This document shows, in pieces, positions 40,601 to 51,950 of a DNA stretch of 64,000 bases. The notes under the pieces were generated by a model, which saw nothing but the letters and a program-made list of their open reading frames with translations, had not been told where the DNA came from and made no database searches. Source of the stretch: Tubiluchus corallicola (lineage: Eukaryota > Priapulida > Priapulimorpha > Priapulimorphida > Tubiluchidae); NCBI GenBank assembly GCA_030141605.1, contig JAQGDQ010000003.1, forward strand, positions 2,127,501 through 2,191,500, written 5' to 3'. The translations under genes were made by a program, and so were the position numbers. Each line of letters starts with the position of its first letter. Within the stretch, counting starts at the first letter, position 1.

Positions 40601-41603
40601 CATGGTGCTCATCCATCTCTTTTAATTTTACTGCCTCCATTTCAATTCCTGACGGCACGCATTTCGTTTAGCTTTGGGTTAATATTAAAAGAGATCTCTA
40701 GCACCCATACTAACGTAGGTTCCACTTTACCGTGAAACGACTTGTATGCGCAATTAAACAAATTAAACTTTATATTAGATAGTATTTATGGATATCGTTT
40801 TTCCTTGCATTTGTGCATATTGTTTTTCCTTGCCCTTATCTTATCTAGTTGAAGTCATCTGTTGAGAACGAAACCATTTTGTGCATAAATAAAAATAAGT
40901 TGTCTAAAATGAACAGATTTATTTGAAAAGAACTAAGCATAAAGTATTTGACAAGACCTCTGCCAATATCACTCTTGCTTGCCATTTGATTCTGTTCAGA
41001 TATTGCTATTGGCAAGGTAAAGGCAGCTTGTGAGAAGAATGGATATACACTCTTTATAACAGCTGACCATGGTAATGCAGAGAAGATGTACAGTGAGCAC
41101 GGCGGACCACATACTGCTCATACTACTAATAGAGGTATATTATAATCAATTGTAGTTTTTGTTTGCTGAACTGAGACTATTCTTCTGCAAAACAGTACTA
41201 CACTAGAAGTCTTCAATTGGTGGTCACTTATCTTCAAGTAATCTGTTGCATATTAATGCAATAATAAGTATTACTACACGATTCATACACAAGGCTTATA
41301 AGCATGTTCAATGTTTTCCATATTGTATTACTAATTCTATTCTCAATTAGCATGCAAGGTTTCTGCTTTCAGTTTGTAACATTGTGCATTTTCAATTGTT
41401 GTGAAAATTGTTAGTCTATTTATTATTACAGAAAATTAAATTTGACTTTTTCTTCAGTTCCACTGTACACAAATGGCAAACGTAACTTCAAAAAGTTTAC
41501 TCACAATGCTGCACTTTGCGACGTTGCACCAACTATTCTAGATGCCATGGGATTACCGATACCTAAAGAAATGGGAGGACAGAGTCTTCTCCAACCGTTA
41601 TAA
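31621..41603 (+). CDS. 2,3-bisphosphoglycerate-independent phosphoglycerate mutase (iPGM)
   Basis: It interconverts 3- and 2-phosphoglycerate in glycolysis/gluconeogenesis through a phosphoserine intermediate and two metal ions (alkaline phosphatase superfamily). Coding exons are 31621-31687, 34848-35017, 35817-35933, 36302-36434, 36571-36749, 37611-37704, 38148-38257, 38574-38700, 39330-39478, 39788-39905, 41000-41134 and 41458-41603. All are GT-AG and in phase, giving 514 aa, the usual length. Catalytic features are all present: IDGWG (Asp13), GNSEVGH (Ser64, the phosphorylated serine), DGGVHSH (His125), [27 protein letters not shown] (Lys336), DMVGHTG (Asp403, His407), TADHGN (Asp444, His445) and HTAHTT (His462). 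Vertebrates and insects use the unrelated dPGM. The twelve-exon structure and animal neighbours rule out bacterial contamination. Intron 1 (3.2 kb) holds two retroelement relics. Confidence 0.96.
31790..32690 (+). mobile_element. LINE relic: reverse transcriptase C-terminal part
   Basis: Frames at 32043-32288 and 32272-32463 encode '[20 protein letters not shown]', 'IQRRTTT' and '[14 protein letters not shown]', typical of the region after the catalytic domain in CR1/Jockey-like non-LTR elements. Frameshifts and stops interrupt the frame and the 5' part is missing. It ends near an AATAAATAAA run at about 32680. It sits in sense orientation in iPGM intron 1. Confidence 0.75.
32720..33740 (+). 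mobile_element. Second retroelement relic: pol-like C-terminal region
   Basis: With several frameshifts the plus strand encodes a conserved retroelement-associated C-terminal region. It has a Cys-rich '[10 protein letters not shown]...GLSC' segment, then '[19 protein letters not shown]', '[10 protein letters not shown]' and 'LLWDF', ending with 'QRGNVI(N)VTGTIPP' near 33.70 kb. I recall similar tails in repetitive pol-like proteins of many invertebrates. A G-run at 33600-33607 marks one frame break. No intact catalytic domain is visible. Confidence 0.6.
38925..38993. repeat. Degenerate telomere-like CCTAAC/CCTAAT array
   Basis: About 70 bases in iPGM intron 8 contain repeated 'cctaac', 'cctaat', 'ccctgacc' and 'aaccc' words, i.e. 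a degenerate TTAGGG-like array on the complementary strand. Units are impure, so this is an interstitial telomere-like or cryptic simple repeat rather than a chromosome end. Confidence 0.6.
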
Positions 41604-43770
41604 CTTATTTGCCCTGTAGATATCACCGCAACTGTACTAGATTAGTATAATTATCATTTTTAGCTTAATTAGCAATAATTAAATATTCATTAATTTAGCA
41701 TCTCATTTGTGATGAACAATATATAAATTGTAGGGTTTCTAAATGCTTAAAAGTATGCATCTAAACTGGTGCTGCAAATAGATACCTGTTCGCTAAATCC
41801 AAACTTGTCCTTTTTATGTCAATACATTTTTATTACCAAGAGTAAAAGTTTCATCAAAGGAAGATATTAAATGCAAGATAATATCTTCCTTTGACAACTA
41901 CATTTGTTGACTGTAGTTAGTAATATAAAACAAAATTAATAGCAAAGTGGTTACAAACACAACTAAAGCACAATACAACTGTTTTGATAGCCTTGACAAA
42001 AGTCAATATCAATTTATTTCCTGAACTTAACATACTAGAGACTTCCAATTTTTCTAACATAAACTTTCTCACCGTGAACAGATGTCACAGAGTTGTCAAC
42101 TATGATTACTTAGCTGGTTGATTGTGCTTTTCGCTTAAACATTGTATGTTCTATTTGAGGCTAACTCTTGTTAAAATGAGTTCCAGTGTTTTGTATACCA
42201 GTGCTGGTAAACTGCATCTAGATTACAAGACATTTCTGAAAAAAATTGGTGTCACTTAGATGCATTTGTAGCATTCTCTTCTAAGTTTGTTGTTGTCACT
42301 ATAGCAGATGAGTAAGCAGTTGTTTAGTATGTTACCTTTAATAATGTAACGTAGACTAGTAATATGCTTATACTTACCTTACAACTGGAGAATCACGGAA
42401 GGTTTTAGTAATAAGACCATTTTAAGGTGAGCAATCTGGGGAGTGCAGTCAGATCTCCACAGAGGAGCCCCAAATACTGCAGCACATTATTATATGGTTT
42501 CTTCGGCAGTTTGAAAAAAAAACTAAAATGAAGCAAATTTTTGCTCAATTTGCCAGCATTAATAATTTGCTTAATCGCTTGCTCACAAGTCTTGACCAAT
42601 GCCATCAGCCTTGGCAATGAGTTGGAAAAATATTGATGTAGTTTTTTTGACCTCACTGTAAAACGTACCAACAATCACAATGGAATCAATGTGACAGTCG
42701 TTTGTGAAGGCTGTGCTACTTGAGCGCTTAGAAACATAATCCAGGCTGATTGGCAAGGTGTCAAACTACTAGTTAGACCTGTTGTACAATAAGCATAGAT
42801 TTCATTCACATTTTTTGCATTTTAATTTCCTGCTTTATTGTGCAAATTATAACTTTCTCATCCTTTGTGATGCCTCGTAGGGACTGTTTATAGTGGTTTT
42901 ACTTATGGCATCAATGATCGCAGCTTAATGAAAGTGAAACTAAGGAAAAACATTGTAAAATGAATAGCTCAACCATAAAAAATGTTATTTATTTACAAGA
43001 AAAATTGTATTGTTATCACCAATGTTTACATCGTATTTTTTTGTTTCTACTTTTAAGCTGATATTTATGCTGTTATTTTACTGTGTGGCAAAAAAATAAA
43101 GTTTCCTGTTAATTGTTGTGAAGCTTGGTTTCTGTTAATTTCAAATTGGTCTTCTATTTATAACATATGGTTGAATTTAATATCATGTACACAAAAATAA
43201 TAATTATGCAAACCAACATTACATAAAAATATTACTAACCTTTGGCTTTTAACGAATAGATGTTTAAGTATTGACATAACTGAACTACACAATAAGTGTA
43301 ATAATTGACAGATGTAGTGTAACAACAGTCAATGACTGGTATCTTCTAAACTGTTTTGCTCAAATCTTTCAGCACTTACGATATGGGGTTCTTTGTTTTA
43401 ACAAGAAAAGATTAATCTGTTAACTGTATGCCTAACCTGAGCCTAAAGTGGCTGGTTCTAATCGGATATACCCACATCACTGTGTCCTGGACGACCATAT
43501 AAGCATTGTCTATATCAGCCGCCTCATACCTTTTGCCTATAGAATCATGCAAGCTCATATATATGCACATACAACAGTTAATAAAGACAGCTGATAACCT
43601 TAGCATACTGCGTTGCAGTGGTGCTGTCTGATGAACATTTGCAGCATGCACTGTTGATAACCTCATAGTCGACATTTTTTGTAGTGTGATTATTGATAGC
43701 AGGGCCTACTTAATGAAGCTAATGTGGATCATTATGGCACAACTGGAATCTGGCTTATTACTAAGATTAA

Positions 43771-43962
43771 TCCTCTGAGCATGAGCAAACCATTTTTGGT
43801 AAAACGGAGTAACAGTCATTACTGTAAGTTTGTTAAAATGGTTACGTAACAGCCCTACCACACTGCTCCTCTGAGCATGAGCAAACCATTTTTGGTAAAA
43901 CGGAGTAACAGTCATTACTGTAAGTTTGTTAAAATGGTTACGTAACAGCCCTACCACACTGC
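43771..43962. repeat. Perfect 2 x 96-bp tandem duplication
   Basis: Copy 1 is 43771-43866 and copy 2 is 43867-43962; they read identically. A degraded fragment of the unit's end ('taacagccctaccacac') recurs near 44100 and a 'ttttggtgaaaaccagtaacag' relative near 44160, so the array was once longer or diverged copies flank a recent duplication. Confidence 0.9.
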
Positions 43963-44553
43963 AAAGCAATATCGCACTATAACTATTATTGATAAAGAAA
44001 TTGAAAATTGCAAATTGACACTAACTCTCATAAGCTTCTGCCTCGTTCTGGGTAACTGACAGGAAAAAAAACATATCCATTATCTACCCTATTTTAGTTT
44101 AACAGCCCTACCACACCGTTTCTGTCATGAATTTCCCATCTTACAAATATTCAGTAATTTTTTGGTGAAAACCAGTAACAGCGTTTGGATCTCTTTTAGC
44201 TAGACAATCACAAGTGAAATATTTTATAGATAAAGTCAATTACGATGCTTATAACTTCAACACTAAATTTATAATTTCTCACTACAAATTAGGTCTTGTG
44301 TAAAAGTGCCATGATTAAGTCAAGGGTAAAAAATGTTGATGTGCGATCATTAGCGCACAGATGTAAGCTAACGTGAAGAAAACTTTTTTGACTGCCTGCC
44401 TGTGAAAATTTTAAAAAACTGAATTACTGAGTTTTAACATAAAATGTTAGTGCAGCAGTGCCTTATCCACATTCAGATGTGAGTAAACCCACATCATCCC
44501 TCAATAAGGCAAACAACCAAAACCAGTATGGTGTTTGAAACAGCACAGAGACA

Positions 44554-45207
44554 TTGTTCATCTCTGCAGTCATTCATCCATTTTCTGACCAACCTCGATG
44601 TTGCTTATTTTTGGTTGCTAAGAAGGTACTGGGGCCACAAAAACAGGTAAATATCACTGTATTTGGGAAAGCTCTTCCAGTATTAACTTGTCTCAAAACT
44701 GTCAAAATCTGGAACACATCCTTAATTTCAAGTATCTCTTACAAAAAGAAATCAGCAAAATTGCATAATATTCTTCTACTTGTTTCAGTCACTAATTTAC
44801 GGCAATCCTCGAGAAAACAAGACAAGAAGTTACTACATTGTATGGTGGTGTTAGTCCAACAGACAATGGAGACAATCAATCGAGTTGAATCAACGAACCT
44901 AATTTTTTTCAAGTTTACTTCCGCAGAAAGTATTCAAAACTGCCAAATTGTGCACACTCATAATAAATTCATATCAAAAAACTTTATAACCATACACTAC
45001 CTAAAACTTCTAGAAATAACTTTTGAGAATGAGAGCAAACTTCAGATTCCCGATGCAAATTATAAGCTTGTGACTAGAAAAGATACACACTATGCAAAAA
45101 TTAACAGCAGATGTAAGAAGAGTGCACATATAGAAAAGCAGCCAACTGTCTTAGAAATGTCTGCAGACAGCAATACCCATCCCACAAAAAATGCTCCTAG
45201 CTTTTAA
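44554..45207 (+). other. Long open frame of unknown status
   Basis: This 217-codon frame is open in AT-rich DNA, which is longer than chance usually gives. It starts at TTG, with the first ATG only about halfway in, and ends 3 bases from the RPIA stop on the opposite strand. Its conceptual product is Lys/Asn/Ser-rich and basic, with no motif I recognise. It may be a chance frame antisense to the RPIA 3' UTR, a retroelement fragment or an exon of an unknown gene. Confidence 0.2.
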
Positions 45208-45209
45208 CA

Positions 45210-48200
45210 TCAATTTCTATGAGCTTCTCTTTCTGAGACTGTTCCATCCGTATTTCCAAAGTACGCCTTGTTTGCCATCCCAACAAATAAGCCTGTCTCA
45301 ATAACACCTGCAACAAAAAATCAAAGTTTAACAAACTAAAGCGCGACTTCATGGGAAACTAAAGCATTGCATGACTAACGACAAAATCCCCATAGCTGTA
45401 GAAGATAACTGTCCACTAATTACCAATCAAATCATTCATTATTTTGTAAAATAATGACATTGTGGTAATAGTCTATAATGTGTGCATGCTCAAACTTATG
45501 GAATTTATATATATTACTATGTATACAGATTTATACATATAAATTAAAATTTAGTTACCAGGAATCATTTTAATTTGTTGATTAATTTCTTTCCATTTTT
45601 CAGGTTTCTCAAACATCCAGTCGATAACGAATCCTCCATTGTCAGTCACAACAGGACCCTAGAACAGATAAGAAATGAGTATCATTAGATTGCAAAATCA
45701 ATTGGCAAAATTAACAAGAGCATTTAATATACACTACAGCATGACGAAAGATATGGATGGGTTCATCTGCCTTTGGCTGTTTCTTTTGTTGGAGATTCCT
45801 CTAAAAAGCTAGATTCACATTGGGCTAGGCTTTGCTGCTGGGTGCTAAACTGGAATTTGAGTATAAATAAGGCAATGAAAAAATATTTATTTATTATCAT
45901 TATGTATTTATTTTATTATTATTTATTTAAAAACTTTCACACAACTTCCAGAAACTTTCTACCTTATATATGATATTAAATAGTACATTATTAAAATAAT
46001 TCTCGTAAACCCAAATTTGCTCAGAAAGCTCTCATAGTATCACAAAAGAAATTCTTTACACACTTTCACTGAAATCGATTATCAAAAATAATTGTGGTGC
46101 TATGATATAGTCAAGCCTCTTCATACCGCCTACTCTGGGACTCCAAAAAAGTTGACATTTAGGTGAGTTTGGCATTATTAAGAGGTGCATTAACGCACAT
46201 GCTGATGCAAATATAGACATTTTGTTTTGCTAAAAATTTGGGCATTAAGCAAGGTTAGCATTATAAAGGGGGGGGGGGGGGTTATAAGGATGTTTAACTC
46301 TGTAGCCTTCTAAGTAAATTTATGTTTAGAAGAATTATTAGTAACATACGTTGTATTTTATTGTCAATTTTAAAGACAATCGAAATAACCCACGATATGG
46401 AGTCGAAACGTTGTAAAAGTTGTGTGAAGTTTACTTACTGTGTCAAAAAATCAGCATCGTATAACTCTACAAAAGATAGTTACTTACGGCTTTATTCTTT
46501 GCCATTCGCAAAGCAGCAGTACCACCAAAGTGTTTCAGCTTGTGCATAACTAAAGCATAAGACATTGGTACTACTTCTATAGGAATGCCTTTTTTCCACT
46601 GTTCTCCTAGTACTTTAGAATCCTTTCTAAAAAATATGAATTTCAAAAATTGCCTCACAGCAGTTTTCAGCTCTCAACAAAGGACAATAAACACTTCAGT
46701 GGATAAATTTCTGGTTGACCAATCATAGAGTGAAAACAGAAGAATAAAGCTCTTAATTTCTTACACAAATCTTCCTGATTTGTTCCTAGCAATAGTGTGT
46801 ATGCATATACATAACGTTTGCACCTGTGATCAGCCACTACTACAAAATATTTGGCTGCTGAAGCAACAATTTTTTCCTGAGTTTGGCACCCTCCACCTCC
46901 CTTGATCAATGTCAAATCAGCATCAGCTTCATCTGCACCATCAATTGCAACATCTAGCTGTAAAAAGTTACCGTAACCATAAGTACCCGCTAAAAAACTA
47001 ACAGGCATAATGCAGGTCAATATTAAGCATTTACATGAAATACATTTTCAGTTTTTTTGTTTTTGTCTATAAAGGTTAAAAGTACTCTCTGTGCCACTGC
47101 TGGCTCAAATGGAGATACTTTGGTACTGCAGTACGCTTCACAGGGTAATGTACAGAGTATTTAATACTAATACCAAAAATCCTTAAACTTAATGTCAATC
47201 GTTATCCTCTCATTCCTTTGGCAGTGCTTCATAGCAGACACCCTGATATTGGCACTCTAGCATAGAGCTGCCACCCGGGAAATAACAAAAAGCCCTGTAG
47301 ATGGAAGTTCTACTTCACAGTTTCAAAGACTAGGCACTTGCTTTGTTGCAAAGACATCCCGCACTTACACATATCCTCAAGGTAACACACATAATTACCA
47401 TATTGGCACTACTCTACATGTTGCATAGAGTCTACATTGTTTAAGAGCCCCAACATACACTTCAAATAAATTAAGATCATATTTCAAGACTATTACACAC
47501 TTACATGCGGTGTTCGCTCTAGGTCTGAAAGATTTAATCCATGGTTAATTATAAGTTGTCTTGCTTGAAAAGAAGTAGGTACACAGCACACATTAAGTCC
47601 TTCACTTTGTATTCTTTGAGCTACAATATAAACAACTTGTGTTAATAACTGACAATCATTCATGTGATTCAATTAACCTGACATGAAAATTAACAAGGAA
47701 ATTTACATCATAATATCCTTTTGTTCTTTCTTTACAAATTTTCTCCAATTCTTAAGGCTTAACAACTAATGTATTAATCACTTTGACACTTGTTACTTTA
47801 CAAATGTTGGCTTTCCTGCCAAAACTTCAAAGCAACACCAAATCAAAGAAGTTTCACTAATACTTTTAACAATTTACGGAAGTTCAGGCTAAAAGTGACT
47901 GATAAACCACTGCAAGTGCACCAATTGGATAGAGCTTTAACAAATATTATTTTGTGCCCTTGCAGAATAGAAATTATTATCACTAAGTGTCGGGATGCAA
48001 TGAAAGTATTGAAAAAAATTTTTTTGCTTAGCCAGGACTTGAACTTAGAGCATCTGCTTATAAGGAAATATGCATGCTGTCACAATACACCAAATCAAGG
48101 AGCTTCAAAAGTTCAATGTAATTCAGGCTAAAGGTGGCTGACAAAGCATTACAAGAACATTGGTTAGATATAATAATTCTGTAACCAATATTGTTTTAAG

Positions 48201-51200
48201 CTTTGTAAAATAGAAACTATCCCTAAGTGTTGGAACATAAAGAAAGTCATAAAAATTCTTTTCTCGTTTAGGCAGGATTTGAACCTGAGACCAACTAGTT
48301 AGCAGAAAATATGTGCACTACAAAAGTACTAACAAGTGCACTTTTTCATTTTGTGGCAAGTGTGTTTCTCAGCACTGAATTATGCCTAAGCCACTATGCA
48401 CAATTATAGACAATGCTGAGTATGCTCGAGTCTAATTCAAGCATTTTTTGCTGGCTCGAATTCGATTTCGGCTCCAACATAAAGAATAGAAACACTCACA
48501 ACACAACTCCGACACGCATGTTAACAATTTGAAAATGATTGTCAAAAATAAGAATACTAAACTATGAAGTTAAACTATTAGCAGACTTGAACTTGAAAAA
48601 ATATGAAGACTTGAAATTCAACTCGAACTCCTCGCATCGATGATTCAGATTTGACTCAGACTCATAGTCACGAGTCTAGACTCGACAAAACTCGGAATTA
48701 TCAAACTCAAGATATGACTTGGATTCACCTTCAAAGACGTGACTTCAGCACTGATTACAGGAAGGCTCAGATAACCATGATGCAGCACAAATTGTGCTAC
48801 TCTTGTATCACTTACTAAAGAAATTCCAAAACATTACATTTTCTATAGCTCTGCTCTTTTTCCAATTTAATCAAATTAAAAAATTGTTTCTAATAAGGCT
48901 ATACACACGAGTTTCAAAACTTGCGATCATCTTCCACACGAGTGAATCAGTACACAAGTAGAGTGGCTGCTTATTTGTGATTTTGATTGTGGCTTCTAGT
49001 GGTCATTAGTTATTTGATTAGGTCGCTGTCAGTTTTTGCTGGTGTCTCATTACAAATTATGATTATTTGTGCACTGATTCATCTTGGTCGACTCAAAACG
49101 GATGACTCAAACAGGTTAGAAACAAGTTAGTGCAACTTGTTTCTAACCTGTTTGAGTCATCCGTTTTGTAGATTTGTAAAGTTGTCATTTGTCTGCCTGT
49201 TGGTATATCAGGAAAAGCTATCAGGACAAGCTAACCATGTTATTGTTGATATTTGTTTAGCTTTTGGTAGCACTTTTTACATAGATATATTATAATTTTA
49301 TATACATATTATACATATGTAGTCGTCTAGCATTTTCATATTTTGGCCTTTTGCAATTTGATTTGATTTTGGGTATAAATGAATTATAACCAGACCTACA
49401 GTCTAGCTAATCTATGTGTCATTTAATATAAAATCACAGTGTAATTATTAAAAATTAAACTTTCAAAAATCACAGAATTATTTACTTTGCAAAGCAAGAC
49501 AGTTTATTTTTAGAAAAACTCATGATGACTAGTGATAACTCAAATTTTTTCCCCGCTTTGTTATAGTCAAGGCAGTACTGGCTGAAAATCCACATTCTTC
49601 ACCTGTCTGTATGTTTTTTATACTGCTTTCAATTTTATGAATTACTTCTCTGTTTATTTATAATAAACAGGCATTTCATTCCCATGATTCTGACTAAGTT
49701 ACGTTACAATTACATCACCGCAGGTTGCTGCAGATTCACTAGCCACTATGAGGAGCTTTGCTACAGTGCACACAGTTACTTTTTGCCCTTCGAGAATGGT
49801 GTCCATTTGCCAATTGTTTGAGAACTTGTGCTATTTTATATAGAGGGGAAGTACAATCATGGGGCTGTAATTTCTGTCATAATAATCAAAAACTCATGAT
49901 GTCGGAGATTACTATAAGCAAGGTTTAATTGCATTTTTAAGCCTAAGATTTGAGGGCACTTTGAATAAGCAGAGGCTTGTTATAACAGGCCTCATTACAA
50001 GTGAATTATACTGTAATAAATTAGAGCTTGTAGCTTTTGATGATTATAATAGTGTAGACAAATGATGGATATGATGGTGATAAAGTTTACGTGACACAAC
50101 ATATGATAATGATGAAAATGATCATTATGATGACCATTACGATTATGAAGATGATATTAGTAATACCCACTTAGTAATACAAAGGCACTGACCTACCTAA
50201 TCTTTGCACTGCATACACTATAGTAGAACCACTTCCAATTCCAAGTACCTGGTTATTCTGAAAGCAAAATTTATAAATCTTCAATATTTAACTACGTATT
50301 ACACAAAGTATTTATTAAATCAGATTTAATCAGAAAAGTCTTCGCTAATCTTCAGCTGCATTGATAGAACAATCATTCTAAATTAGTTTAAAATGCAACA
50401 TTACCATGGGTGTTGAAAAGACCCTTATGAATCAGGGTGTAAATCATTTCACAAAATCGAATACGTAAACTTATACATGCATAACTTTCCACTTTACTTT
50501 TTACGATTACTACATTTGAGTCTGTTAATATGGAAAGCCTAGAGGTTTTATTAATAAGATTTAGTAAATTATTAATAAGAATAAAATTTAGATTTTCTTT
50601 TATCAGTAACCGTGTGCATGTCCTCAATTATTCCCAGATTACAAGGTCATGAGTGGGCAATCAGGTTTGGTACGATTGCTCCTGATGTAGCATACAAAAC
50701 TAATGATGTTTACTGCAATGTCGAAAAAGAAGAAAAAAATTAGACAGCTATTGTTAAATTTTGCAACATCGTACAATTACTCAAGATGTTTGGAACATAA
50801 GTAGTATGTAAAATGCAAAATTATTTAGACAATTAACTCAACATGTGAAGTATTCTAGTACAATATGAAATGAGTTTGCATAATATTATGCATCTATTCA
50901 TTCACGAAATGGGCTGTAAGACGCAAAAAATCTTGTTAAAATACGTCATTTTTGCGTTTTTGCTATGTAACATAAGTTAAAAACAGAATTCACCAATTTT
51001 ATATATTTCTAAGTTGTGCTTCCTTGCTAGTCTTCAATGATCGCTACAATAAACCAATTACTAAAATCAAATCTACGTTATTGTTACTATACTATAGCCT
51101 AACTAGTAGTAATGGTTAAAGAACGGTAAAGAAACTTACAGTAACATGACTGTCGACTGCCTTATAAGCAGCATACTGTTTCGCTGTTTCAACTGCATCC

Positions 51201-51304
51201 ATTAGTTTTCTTTGTGAAGCAAAATTAATTTTTAAAGACAACGAAATTTCGTTCGAAGTTAAACTAATATTTTTAGCGCTGAAAGGGCGCAGCCACATTA
51301 CCAT
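45210..51304 (-). CDS. RPIA: Ribose-5-phosphate isomerase A
   Basis: It interconverts ribose-5-phosphate and ribulose-5-phosphate in the non-oxidative pentose phosphate pathway, in the cytosol. Coding exons in transcript order are 51304-51140, 50257-50197, 47620-47505, 46957-46824, 46626-46488, 45658-45559 and 45307-45210. All junctions are in phase, giving 270 aa. Signature blocks are present: VLGIGSGST (phosphate-binding loop, residues 59-67), AIDGADEAD with catalytic-site Asp120 and Asp123, [11 protein letters not shown] (residues 133-143), [32 protein letters not shown] and a GVIETGLF C-terminal block. The donor after exon 4 is the weaker CAG|GTGCAA. The N-terminus ([12 protein letters not shown]...) is about 30 residues longer than bacterial RpiA; the alternative Met3 is two codons downstream. 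Intron 2 (2.6 kb) carries SINE-like repeats and a perfect 35-bp hairpin. The gene converges on iPGM. Confidence 0.95.
46268..46281. repeat. Poly(G) run in RPIA intron
   Basis: A 14-base G homopolymer lies in RPIA intron 5. It is a likely site of length variation or sequencing error; it has no effect on the coding exons. Confidence 0.9.
47879..48360 (-). mobile_element. Two tandem diverged SINE-like units
   Basis: Two units of about 240 bp start near 47879 and 48117. Each begins on the plus strand with 'ttcaggctaaa(a/g)gtg(a/g)ctga' and ends with an inverted B-box: ggacttgaact at 48035-48045 and ggatttgaacc at 48275-48285. Read on the minus strand they have a tRNA-like head and then a body, consistent with two tandem SINEs of one family in RPIA intron 2. 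They are clearly diverged from each other. Confidence 0.55.
48671..48684. repeat. 14-bp perfect palindrome in a GACTCGA-rich stretch
   Basis: CGAGTCTAGACTCG is self-complementary and sits in a region (about 48420-48740) where 'ctcga' and 'gactcg' words recur many times. It probably belongs to a decayed repeat in RPIA intron 2. Confidence 0.6.
49094..49168. repeat. Perfect 35-bp inverted repeat with 5-base loop
   Basis: The arm 49094-49128 is the exact inverse complement of 49134-49168, separated only by 'agtgc'. The repeat core includes 'gatgactcaaacaggttag'. It would form a fully paired cruciform or RNA hairpin. It lies in RPIA intron 2, and neither arm resembles the neighbouring SINE-like units. 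Confidence 0.9.
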
Positions 51305-51950
51305 TCCGCACGCAAGGTTAATATTTTCGAATAAATTTGTTTGCCAATGGTTACGACCGCTCCTCTAAAGGGCACGCCTGGTAGACTAGTACGAGTCCCA
51401 TTTTAGAAGCAAAAAGGCAAGACCTGATTTGGAGAACAGAGACAAGAATAGCATTAAATTTAGTTAACATTATTTGAGCTGTTCTGACTTCACAATTATT
51501 AATAACCTGAGTCGGGCCTGGGGTCTAGTAGCTGCAATTGAAAATTGAATCAGTTATTATTAATATCTTGCCTCATGCTACTTTATGTTGTCACAATTAT
51601 TATTTATCATTTAAATGGCTTCAATCGTGAACCTGTCAACCTGAAGCAAATTTTTAGCTTGTCAGGGAACCACTTTTATTAATCGTGTTGAGAAATTGAT
51701 TATCTCATTAGCTGTCTTGATTCTCATTAACCAGAATTCATCTAGCCACTAGGAATAGACCATTAATCACAATAATTTCTTATTATAGACGTACTACTCA
51801 CATTTGTGAGCTTATGAGTGTATATTTATGATTGTATTTTTGTTTACTAAGTTTTGCAGAAACTGGAACCAGACACTCCACTACACAGCAGTATTTTAGT
51901 TAAAATTAAGTGCCACCTTTTTAACGATTCAAAGTATTACTTTTTAAGTA
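51305..51950. other. Region upstream of RPIA, no gene recognised
   Basis: This contains the RPIA 5' leader and presumed promoter next to 51304. Beyond that I see no coding or repeat structure up to the ATAGAT run that ends the neighbouring LINE. Confidence 0.4.

Larger units (their letters stand above)
41604..45209. other. Convergent intergenic region between iPGM and RPIA
   Basis: This holds the 3' UTRs of both genes. For iPGM, an ATTAAA at 41678-41683 and an AATAAA at 43095-43100 are candidate poly(A) signals. An exact 96-bp tandem duplication occurs at 43771-43962. A long plus-strand open frame without a clear ATG runs through 44554-45207 (listed separately). Confidence 0.5.

Noticed and set aside
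31621-51304. Metabolic gene cluster or operon of iPGM and RPIA
   Set aside because: The genes converge, have separate promoters and are 3.6 kb apart; nothing suggests co-transcription, and their proximity may be coincidental.
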